A stretch of DNA of 64,000 bases from Cydia pomonella. Lineage: Eukaryota > Arthropoda > Insecta > Lepidoptera > Tortricidae. Every line of letters begins with the position of its first letter. The stretch's first letter is position 1. Positions 10,801 to 22,800 of the stretch are shown here, one piece after another. The notes below the pieces were generated by a model. The model was not told the origin of the DNA. It worked only from the letters and a program-made list of their open reading frames with translations, and ran no database searches. Both the position numbers and the translations under genes were made by a program. The stretch is from contig NC_084724.1 in assembly GCF_033807575.1 (NCBI RefSeq), positions 10,345,228 through 10,409,227 of the forward strand, given 5' to 3'.

Positions 10801-13800
10801 TTTGATTCAGTAGAAAGATCCGAATAAGCAACTGCTTCTACTATACACACCAGTTTTTATCATCCCGTAGGGTTAGGGTCTGACAGACAGACAGACGGCC
10901 ATGACAACCCTGGGGTCCTGTTGAGTTTGCACTCCAAGGAGATCAGTTGAACGATTCAATATGTACCTGGTCGATCATGAGGTAGGGGAACCTGTTGGGC
11001 ATCATGGCCGGAGTGATGACATAGTCTTCTCGACGCGCTTCTACAATACACAGCACTTTTTGTTGTCCCATAGGGGTAAGGGTCTGACGGACAGACAGAC
11101 GGCCATGACAAGCCTGGGTTCCTGTTGAGTTTGCACTCCAGGGAGATCAGTGGAACGATTCAATATGTACCTGGTCGATCATGAGGTAGGGGAACCTGTT
11201 GGCCATCATGGCCGGCGTGATGACATAGTCCCATAGGGCTAAGGGTCTGACGGACAGACAGACGGCCATGACAAGCCTGGGTTCCTGTTGAGTTTGCACT
11301 CCAGGGAGATCAGTTGAACGATTCAATATGTACCTGGTCGATCATGAGGTAGGGGAACTTGTTGGGCATCATGGCCGGCGTGATGTCGTACTCTTCTAAC
11401 AGCGGCGGCAACAAGTGTGGTGCGTCCTCTCTACGCGCATCCACAATCTACACACAAAAAATAGTATTTTACAGTACATATGGGGCTACTTTATAGCACT
11501 AGTGCGAGAAGTAGCATATTATGTTACTGTGTCGAACATTTAAAGGGCCATATGTACTGTAAAACGTTGTACGATACATGTGCGAATAGGTAATTCGCAA
11601 CTCGTGTCGATTTAAAACACTCCCTTCGGTCGTGTTTTAATTTATCGCCACTCGTTTCGAATTTCCTATTTTTCGCACTTGTATCGTAATGTACTATTTT
11701 AAGTCGGTTAAGTTTTTATTCTTTGACACATTATTAAATGGAAATCAATTGGCACTTTATTTGCCAAAATGTGCTACATATTTTTAACCAACTTCAGAAA
11801 AGGATGAGGTTATTAATTTTGACTCAACAGTGAAACAATCGGCACAAATTATCATATCATTTGATATTCATCGGTCGTAAACAAGTTACGAATTAGATTT
11901 GGATAATGGATCTGATCTTTCAGTATCAAAAGTGATGTTTTTCGTTGAAGAAATATCACTTATGACACTGATAGATCATTCATAACAAATACAGATTCAA
12001 TTCATAATCATAACATGATAACAAAAATCGGAATACGTCTGTAAGTTAGGACCTAAGTATCTTGACCGAAACCGTAACCAATAGGAACCGTGCATAAACT
12101 GTAGGTGGCAACACAGGAGAAGTCAGATTTTCGGCGCGAGGTGTAAATGTAAAGTTTATGCTTCTAATATGGCAGAACCTACTATGCACAAGAAAACGTA
12201 TGAGAACGGTAGATGGCAGCACTTGCTTTGGCGTGATGTGTCAATGTACATGTCTAAGTTTCCGATTCAGGCCACAGATGGCAGACCCTCCAACGCTCAC
12301 GGTCCCTATTCAACTGCCCCACAGGCTCGGATGAGATGTCTTCTTTCATTGTCTGTCTCATGTCTTTGACGGCCGGTCTGGCCTAGTGGGTACTGACCCT
12401 GCCTACGAATGTCCGGGTTCAAATCCTGGTAAGGGCATTTATTTGTATGATGAACACGGTTATTTGTTCCTGAGTCATAGGTGTTTTCTATGTATTTATA
12501 ATTATATATTATAAATACATATATATCGTTGTCTAAGTACCCTCAACACAAGCCTTATTGAGCTAACCATGGGACTTAGTCAATTTGTGTGATAATGTCC
12601 TATAATATTAATTTGTTGTTGTTAGTTGATTAGTCAGACCTTGAGCAGGTAGTCGTGCGCGCGGGTGCGGGGCAGCAGCAGCGCCAGCGCGACGCTCACG
12701 GCGTGCAGCTGGCACTGCTGGCCCACCGTCAGCACGGGGTTCGTCAGCGCGGACTGCTGGATCCTACGAAACATTACAAAATACCCTCATTTTATAGTAT
12801 TTTTCCTACTCCTGTACTGTTATCTGCCATTTATACATTCATTAACACGAATATAAGAACATACTGTTACTGTTACTGTTGTTGTGTTGTGTGTGTTATA
12901 CTGTTTTCAATAAAATTATTTGTTTGTATTTGTATACATAAAAGGTTTCAAGAAAAGTCTATATTGTCTATACCTCATAACAGCACTTGTGCTTTAAAAT
13001 CCCTATAACGTTACTGCGAATAATGGCTACCAACCTAACAAAATCAAAACTGATGCAGTTTCAAACTAAGTGCATTGCGGCCAACTTACAAAATATTCAT
13101 TTGGTTGCATAGTAGAAACAATTGCTTCATAAGTCAGAAACACGCATGTGACACCCGTAATATAGCACCACCCATAGACTAGGAAGACCGCTTAGCGTTG
13201 CTTGTTAGTCTCCGTAGGCTACTGTGGCCAAAATCGAGAAAAAAAACTGTCCAAAAATTTAATTTAGCAAAGAGCAAGTACCAGGGCCTCATGAGTTACG
13301 AGGAGGTGTCGCCGACCGGCCGGCCGCGGCCCGGGGCGGGCCGGGCGCGTAACAAGGTATGCTCGCGTATCTTTTGTTAGCTATATACTTTTGCTTTGTT
13401 TACCTAAATTAAGATTTATTTTTGTTGACTAGTAGGAAAAGTATTGTATGCGACGTTGTATAAGTGGGTCAAAAAATGCTCGTGGCGTATTGTTGCATAA
13501 AATACTATTATGCAAAAGTTATATAAGAAGGATAAAAAAAGGCGAGTGGCGTGGGTTACAATGTGAGCCGGAGCCGAACATTGTAAAGGAATACGCCACG
13601 AGCATTTTTTGACCTACTTATACAACGTTGCATACAATACTTTTCCTACGAGTCAACAAAAGTATACTTTAAACTAGTGTAGAATCATATAGGTAAACAA
13701 ATCAAAAGTATACAGCAAGATACGCCCGGCCCGCCCCGCCCCGGCTGTTCAGGGACACCTTCTCGTAAGTCATGAGGCCCTGGTACTTGTTCTTTGCTAA

Positions 13801-16800
13801 CTTGAATTTTTAGACTGTTATTTTCTCGATTTTGGCCCCATGGAGAGTACCAAGCGAATTAATAAATATCGATACGGAAAAAGTGACAAAAATATGTACA
13901 CACTACCTTAATATATAGGCAATAAGGTCGTTTATACATAGTTTTGGCACTTTGTCCGTATCGATATTTAATACCTTGACTGTACGACCCACATGTTGAA
14001 TATTTTCCTGTCGGAGTATGGAACACATAAAAAATAAAAACCGGCCAAGAGCATGTCGGGCCACGCTCAGTGTAGGGTTCCGTAGTTACTCTTCCGTCAC
14101 AATAAGCTAAACTGGAGCTTAAAGTGTACTAAATTGTTAACCAAGGGATGAAACGGTACCTTTCACCCGAGTTAAACAAATAGGCAAATTTGCATAATCA
14201 GTAAGTATTTTAAGTAAGTATTTTAAGTAAGTATTTTAAGTAAGTATTTTTACTATGAAGGGGAAACTTTTTGCGATAACTCAAAAACAGCTAAACTGAT
14301 CATGTCCGCTATAGTTTTCATTTAATGTATTTCTTAAGCTCTACTTCCACGATTTTTTTCATATTTTTTGGACCTATGGTTCAAAAGTTAGAGGGGGGGA
14401 CACATTTTTTTTTTTCCTTTCGGAGCGATTATCTCCGAATATATGTACTTTATCAAAAAATGTTTGTTGAAGAACCTTTCCAACGATACCCCACACTGTA
14501 GGGTTGAAGCAAAGAAAAAAATCACCCCCAATTTACGTGTAGGGGAGGTACCCTAAAAAAAATTAAATTTTTAGATTTTATTGTACGACTTTGTCGGCTT
14601 TATTGCTTAATATATATCCATGCCAAATTTCAGCTTTCTAGCACTAACGACCACGGAGCAAAGCCTCGGACAGACAGACAGACGGACATGGCGAAACTAT
14701 AAGGGTTCCTAGTTGACTACGGAACCCTAAAAATACAACTAAATTGACAACCTCATTTTGAAATTCTGAAATTAATTAAAAAATCCTTTATACTAACGCC
14801 AATATGAGTTGCATGAAATCGCAGACAGTCTCTTCTGAGCCCAGCTCGATGATCAACAGCGCCAGAGTCGTGTAGATAGCCTCGATGTTCTCCACCGTGT
14901 TCGATTCCAGTTGAAGACCTAAACATACAGATTGTTGTCTTATTTTCTTATTCATGAAAGTTATTTTTAAGACCTATAATACTAGCTAAAATCACATGAA
15001 ATAGAGGTGGATTGTCAAAGAAAACTTTGAAACGTAAATTTACTGCCGTCTTTCGACACATAATTAAAAAGTACCTGGGCGACCGAGCTTTGCTCGGTTA
15101 TAACTATTTATTGTAATATGGTGGTGTATAGGTGATAATCTTAACTACATTTTTTTACTAAATTAAACTGTCTAAAACAATAAAAATTAAAAAATTATAT
15201 ATAAACTTGAACATATACAAAAAAAAAGTTAGTCACCGGGCGAGATTCGAACCCGTAACACTCGTTTCTAGCCGTCCGTGTCTTAACCCGCTGGACCAGA
15301 CGGACAGTGGCCGGCAACACGAAATTAGCGACCATATTCTGCGTCGAAAGAAAAACGCATGAAAACTCGAAAACACGCGTTTTCCCATACATAAGACTAA
15401 TCTAGATCGATTGTATACCCACAAAAACCCCCATATACCAAATTTCAGCGAAATCGTTAGAGCCGATTCCGAGATCACAGAACTCGTTTAAAGGTATAAG
15501 ATTTAAAACGCCATTTGACTTTGATCCTTATTCTTTCACTGATATGTGTTCAATTTGTTAAATATCAAAAAGTGGCGCCTCGATGAGTATAGTTGCCTGT
15601 GGAAAGAAAAGTACAGTCAGCGATAAAAGCTTGTACCAAAAACGAAATTTTTGCCAAAAACTTATTAACCACTCACGTCACGTGCTTGATATTTTTCAGT
15701 GACTTCTATTATTTTCTATTATTATAATAAAATATAATAAAAACATGTAAGTGCTTAAGTTGCAACTGACGTCAGAAAGATATAAATGATTAAATGATGA
15801 TTAAGATATAGATAAATAAATGTTTTTTTTAAGATGTTTTAGGACGCTAATGAGGACTCACCCTCATAGAGAGAGCTGAATATGGCATAGCCGTGTTTGC
15901 TGATGAAGATGAGGTCTGGGCGGGAGCACTTCTCTATCGTGAGCCCCAGTTCCGCGTACGCCAGTCTGAAAACAACAGATACTGATTAATATTTGTTTTT
16001 TTTTCTGATATGTTCACCTGATGGTAAGCGATTACCGCCGCCCATGGACACCCGGAACACCAGAGGAGTTGTAAGTGCGTTTAAGATGGGAGTACGCTCT
16101 TTTTTGGAAGGTTTGACGGGTCAGAGGTGTAGGGTTAGAGCCGGTGTAGCTTTATTTGTCGTTCATAAGCGCATTGTAATATGCCTACTTGAATAATAAA
16201 CTATGTTTCTCTTTGAAGGTCGTATCGGTCCGGAAATACCGCAGGCGACAGTTCATTCCACAGTTTAGCTGGCGAGGCAGGAAGTTTCTGGACAAACGCA
16301 CAGTTGAGGACTGCCAACCATCTAAGTGAAGATAGAAATGTCGCGTAGGGCTATGGCTAACAATTCCTCGGAGCTATCAAAGAGAATTTGAAATAGAGGT
16401 GTATTGTCAAAGAAAACTTTGTAACGACGTAAATTTACTGCCATTTTTCGACACAAAATTAAAACTTTTAGAAAGCCATTTGACTTTGATATGAGTTAAT
16501 CATGTGTCGAAAGATGGCAGTAAATTTTGACAATACACCTCTATTTCAGTATAGGTAGGTACTTACGTAGGTGTATGTAGGTTATGTGCGTTCTGCTTCC
16601 TATCGAGTAGCGTGTGCAGTATGCGCTGCAGCAACGCTCGTGTGGCCGGCTCGCCTGCGCCCGATAGACGGAGTAAAGCGTCTAGGAACGCCGCTGGGAA
16701 CGCTTTGCTCAGCTCGCTCGTTTTGTATGTCGTGCCCACCTGGAAACATGGGGAATTCCATGAGCTTAAATTTTTTTCAACGTTTTATGGGTATGACTAT

Positions 16801-19800
16801 TTTACTGGTAATTTTTCATATCCATTGTGACAGAAAAAAAAACCAGTGTACCTGTAAATCTCCAGAAAACACTTTATATTTACTTCATTAGAAAATGGTT
16901 GTTGGAGAATGATTTTGAAAGACCTATCCAAAAGTACCCCACACCATTGGGATAAAAAAAACCGGACAAGTGCGAGTCGGACTCGCCCACCGAGGGTTCC
17001 GTAATTTTTAGTTATAGCGGCAACAGAAATACATCATCTGTGAAAATTTCAACTGTCTATGAGCTATCACGGTTCATGAGATACAGCCTGGTGAAAAACG
17101 GACGGACTGACGGACAGCAGAGTCTTAGTAATGAAATGAATGAAATGAAATGAAAGCATTTATTTCGGACAAAAACATCCATATTATGTTAGTAATGACT
17201 TACGGCTAAGTGTGTTAGTAGAAAGTATAATTGCAATTTGGAATGGCATGCAGAGACATCCAGTGAATAAGGATAGGGCTGTCCATCCTCTCAGCAATCA
17301 CCTTCAGGAGAGTGTTGGTACTGCCCCGAACACGCTCGCTCAGGGACGCCGCCCGCTTCCGCATCACGGCTTGGAAACCGTCGGTTCTCCATGCGGCGAA
17401 CATCCCCGACGCGCTGCAGCGCCAGGGCAGCCCCAACAACCCCCTGAAGGCGTTATTGTACTGGACGCGCAGAGCACTGTAGGCTTTTTTAGTGTAGTCA
17501 CTCCACAGGTAATAGGGTCCCGTTTTACCCTTTGGGTACGAAACCCTAAAAAAAACATTTTATAAAGGAGGTATTCCAAAAACATTTTTTTTTTGTTTTT
17601 TTTTTTTACCGTTCTGTCGCCATGTATGATTTATGCATCCATGCCAAATTGCAGTTTTCTAGCACTAATGATCACGGAGGAAAGCCTCGGACGGACATAG
17701 CCAAACCATAAAGTTTCCTAGTTGACTACAGAACCCTAAAAAGTACCAGGCCACCATAAGTCAGTTGTAGGTATATTACCTTGAGCAGTGACTTCAGTAG
17801 AATACTCTGCAGCATGGCGTCCGCCTTGCTGCTCTTCCCTTGCCGCTGGCTGCTGGGGATCTTGCTGACGATGAACATCATGATGTCGATCTTCTGGAAG
17901 TCGGGGAGGTGGTCCGCGAACTCCCCTAGAGCGTTGATGAGGGCCTCTTGGTATAGTTTCTCGTCGGTTTCTTTCTGTAACATAAAGTAAGAACTTTTTG
18001 TACACCTCCCTAACCCATGACTCCGCCATTTTTAATAAATTCCAGAAATAGGGAATATTACGCGAAACTCTGCGTAGGGGGCGCCACTACCACAATCCAT
18101 CACAATCTGAGGGTCTACCGCGAAACAAGATAATCGTAATTTCGTTATTTAACCTCTCTATCACTCTCGACATATTCGAGCGACAAAGAGTATGGAAGGT
18201 AGAGGCAAGGAACAGAATCTCCATATACCAAAAAGTGTCCGACAAAAAACTATAAATAGGTGGCGCTACAATACCTAGAATACTTGAGAAAAAAATCTAA
18301 TCATAGACAGCGCACTTCACTCCGTCAATAACGCCTAGGTTCTTAGCTACTCTAGCACTACTCTGGAGAGATTTGGAACTATTATTTATAGCTGACAGCT
18401 GAACACTTTTGTAACAGTTCTGTCTATGGAGATTCTGTTCCTTGCCTCTACCTTCCATAATAAAGAGACAGATTATGGAGTGTGGATTTGAAAGGAGTGA
18501 TATCTCTTATGGTAGAACTATTGCAAGTGTCCAGCTGTCAGCTATAAATAATAGTTCCAAATCTCTCCAGAGTAGCGCTACAGTAGCTAAGACCCTAGGC
18601 GTTATTGACGGAGTGAAGTGCGCTGTCTATGATTTGATTTTTTTCTCAAGTATTCTAGGTATTGTAGCGCCACCTATTTAAGGTTTTTTGATGACACTTT
18701 TTGGTACATGGAGATTTAATTCCTTACATCCACCTTCCATAAGGAAGATAACTAAATATTGATTTAAAAGTCAATTCTACCAGCTTACATAAGGAAACGA
18801 CTCAAAATTTGCCCAATTTTAATTTGATTACTTTGCCCCACATGTGGATAAAATGCAAGTTTCTCATTTAAAAAAAAAGTGGGAATTTCAATTTCAATTT
18901 GAATAGAAGTAATAAATTTAGGAGATGTGAAGTGTTTACCTCCGAATCTCTGGCCACAGACGCCCTGAGGTTAGTAAGGAGGTTGTTGATGATTTCCAGA
19001 ACAGACGGACCTGAAAAGAGTAAACCGCTTTAAACATTCCTTCACCAAACAAACCTGTTTTTCTTCGGATGATAGTTATTGTGAGTATTTATTTTGTAGT
19101 TAGATGAGAATAGATCAAAAGATTCCTAGAATCTTAAGTCAAATGAGCGATTTTAATACATTTTGATGAGCCTGGCGAGGGTTTTTAAATGCATACAATC
19201 TAAATAACTGTGATTTTATCTGATACATATTTGAACTACGATCTGTATTATGGTAAGTGGCATCAGTAATCGTTAATGAGATTGAGTTCCGTGAAATTAT
19301 GATAGTTTTTTTTTCTTCAAGTCTTAATAACTTTGCCGAAGCCTAACTTACAATGCTAGATGAAGAAGTAGGACTTACGGACACTATGCCCGGGTATAAG
19401 TACCTACCCTGCACAGTGGACAAGGCACAAGCCTTGGTACAAGCAGTTTTGAGCTTCATAAGAACGCGAGGTACGTTCCTAGCGCCATTTGCCGTATCCA
19501 TGTGTGTGTGTGTGTGTGTGTGTGTCTGTGTGTGTGTGTGTGTGTGCGTGCCTCACCGACGCTGTCCCCGGCGGCGATGGCGACGATGTTGCTGAGCACG
19601 GCGGCGCGCGCGGCCCGCACCCGCGTGCGGGCGCGGGCGTCCGCGCCGGCGCCGCCCGCCGCGTCCAGGTGCTGCATCAGCGCCTCCACCACGCTGTATG
19701 AGTACTGCGCCTGAACGAATGGACAAATACATAAAAACCAGTATTTGTACCACTACAGGTACGCCAATAAGGTTAAATTCACAAACATTTACGCAGTCAG

Positions 19801-22800
19801 CCTTGCAGTTGAAACAGTTCCAAGTGAGACCAATTTCAACTGGTTTTTCAATGGCTATTACCGCTGTTATGTATAATAGAGGTATCATAAGTTATATCCG
19901 TTCGAAGTATGGAATCAAGCAAAATCTGTTCACAAATCACAAAAACAGAGGAGACTTATATCTCAGAATATAATACACTATTAATCTTCTATTCGCACAA
20001 CTACTGGTGTAATACACACACACTACAACAAGGTTTTCCCCTGGCAGGCGCTGGCAGAGTCGCCATGTGAGGTTATTCGTAAAAGGAAACAGATTCGAGT
20101 ATAGGACGTATTATAATGCGTTAAATATCACATGCATGGCTTTAAATACTATAGTCACCAATGCGTGTGTGCTCGTGGGTAAGGTGTAGTACACATACTA
20201 CACCGGATTGATGTAAAATACTCACCTGTATGGAAAACATGATGATTTTAAATGTATGTACAGCGAAGTCGTTCGGAACCCAAAGCTCGTGTCGGTCAAA
20301 ATGCCTGAAACAAACACGAACATTAAAAGAAGTGCAAAGAAAATATTGGGCTACTTTAAACCATGTTGACCTGTAAAGCGCTCGTCCAAGCGTGAATATT
20401 GTAGTTATATCACGGCATGACATTTTGTCAAGTCGAATAAGCTCCTTGCGAAAAGTTATAGACTCTTTTTAGGGTTCCGTACCCAAAGGGTCAAACGGGA
20501 CCCTAATACTGAGACTTCACTGTCCGTCTATCCGTCCGTCTGTCACCAGGCTGTATCTCATGAGCCGTCATAGCTAGACAGTTGAAATTTTCACAAATGA
20601 TGTATTTCCGTTGCCGCTATAGCAACAAATACTAAAAACAGAATAAAATAAATATTTAAGGGGGGCTCCCATACAAGAAACATAATTTTTTGCCGTTTTT
20701 ATAAATAATGGTACGGAACCCTTCGTACCCGAGCCCGACTCGCACTTGCCCGGTTTTTTTAACGTCAGTTACAGCTATGATGTGGCTTGCTTAGTCATAA
20801 AACTAAAGTAAAGTTTTTCGGAACTTATGTACGAAATATCATTTGATATTTACCTACCAGTCGCTTTTCGGTGAAAGAAAACATCGTGAGGAAACCGGAC
20901 TAATCCCAATAAGGCCTAGCTTCCCCTCTGGGTTGGAAGGTCTGATGGCAGTCGCTTTCGTAAAAGTAGAGCTTAAGCCAATTGTGGGGATTATTTGTCA
21001 AGCGGACCCCAGGCTCCCATGAGCCATGGCAAAATACCGCAACAACGCGAGGAAGATTATATAAAACTAATGTGTACTACGGTAGTTATGTTATGAGTAG
21101 TCATTCTGGCGACTCAAATAGGCCCTCTGCGAGATTTAATTGTACATATCCGTTAATGACTATTCATGGCAGCAAAGTCACGGGCGCAAACGAGCTAATG
21201 TATCTATACCTTACTTGAAAGTGAAGGTTACTTTGACAGCGTACGCCAAAACACTTGCGAGTGAGATCAAGATAAGTTGGCAGCGATTTTGACAGCCCAG
21301 AGAGTGCAAGTGTTACTTTAAACGCCAAACTGACGTGTGCACAGGCTGGGTTATCAGAATTGGTCTGACTCTATAGTTGTCCATAAGGCTTAAGAACCCG
21401 ACTAATTACGACGCCTTTGGGTAATTTTAGCGTTCAAAAATTAATAAATCGCCAAGGAGCGCTTAATATTCTCCCAGACAGTACTAGGACTACATGAAAC
21501 AGCAGGAGCTACGAATGTGTCCGAAAGAGGCGAGAACTAATTCCCGAAGACACGCTACGGCTAGCCGGGGGGAGGAGGGAGAGTGGGGATGTCGTCTACT
21601 CTGTCTTATAACAGCTACAACTGAGTGTAGACCGTATCTAGTTGCAACAAGGTTCATAACTTACGTGAGTACTGGTCGCCGTACGCTACGAATGTGTCCG
21701 AAAGAGGCGCGGCCGACTAATTCCCGAAGACCCGCTTCGGCGAGGCGAGGCGGTGTGTCTTCTACTCCGTCTTATAACAGGTACAAATGATTGTAGACTG
21801 TATTTAGTTGCAACAAGGTTCATAACTTACGTGAGTACTGGTCGTAGTACACTACGAATGTGTCCGAAGGAGGCGCGGCCGACTAACTTCCGAAGACACG
21901 CTTCGGCGAGGCGAGGCGGGTGTCTTCTACTCCGTCTTCTAACAGCTACAACTGAGGGTAGACCTTATCTAGTTGCAACAAGGTTCATAACTTACGTGAG
22001 GACTGGTCGAAGTACACAACGAATGTGTCCGAAGGAGGCGCGGCCGACTAATTCCCGAAGACCCGCTACGGCGAGGCGAGGCGGGTGTCTTCTACTCCGT
22101 CTTATAACAGCTACAACTGAGGGTAGACCTTATCTAGTTGCAACAAGGTTCATAACTTATGTGAGTACTGGTCGCCGTACGCTACGAATGTGTCCGAAAG
22201 AGGCGCGGCCGACTAATTCCCGAAGACCCGCTTCGGCGAGGCGAGGCGGTGTGTCTTCTACTCCGTCTTATAACAGGTATAAATGATTGTAGACCTTATC
22301 TAGTTGCAACAAGGTTCATAGTTTACGTGAGTACTGGTCGTAGTAGTGTCCGGAGGAGGCGCAGCCACCTAACTCCCTAAGGCACGCTTCGGCGAGGGAA
22401 GGCGATGTGTCTTCTACTACGTCTTATAACAGATTCAATTGACTTTAGACTTTATCCAGTTGCAATAAGACTCACTACATAGATAGAACTTACGTGAGCA
22501 CAGGTCGTAGTACACTACGAATGTGTCCGAAGGAGGCGCGGCCGACTAACTCTCGAAGACACGCCTCGGCGAGGCGAGGCGGCGTGTCTTCTACTCCATC
22601 TTGTGTGTCTGCGTCCATACTGGATAGGGTCTCGTATTTTTCTGCGCTCTGAAATGGCAACCGTTTTGATCAGATGTTGTACTAATCACACTGTCTAAAC
22701 AAATAAGTTACTGTTAAAATATTTCATGGTAAAAGGTTCTATTGCCGATTGTTCGTTCGCTTAATCAGACAGTCATCTATTATAGTTAGTCAAAGCTAAC

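Noticed and set aside
12371..12440. tRNA gene
   Set aside because: A and B boxes are present but the acceptor stem does not pair and the SINE body follows; the same applies at 44,577 and 47,772 (minus).
17212..17565. Plus-strand frame of 117 codons
   Set aside because: The opposite strand carries a recognisable non-LTR reverse transcriptase end; the plus frame is its shadow.
19489..19714. Cys-Val repeat proteins
   Set aside because: Translation of a TG microsatellite and the antisense of rbo exon 8.
21494..22286. Plus-strand frames with a repeated Arg-Met-Cys-Pro-Lys-Glu-Ala-Arg motif, like a repeat protein
   Set aside because: They are the antisense of the rbo exon 6 array; the minus strand matches EFR3 with splice sites.
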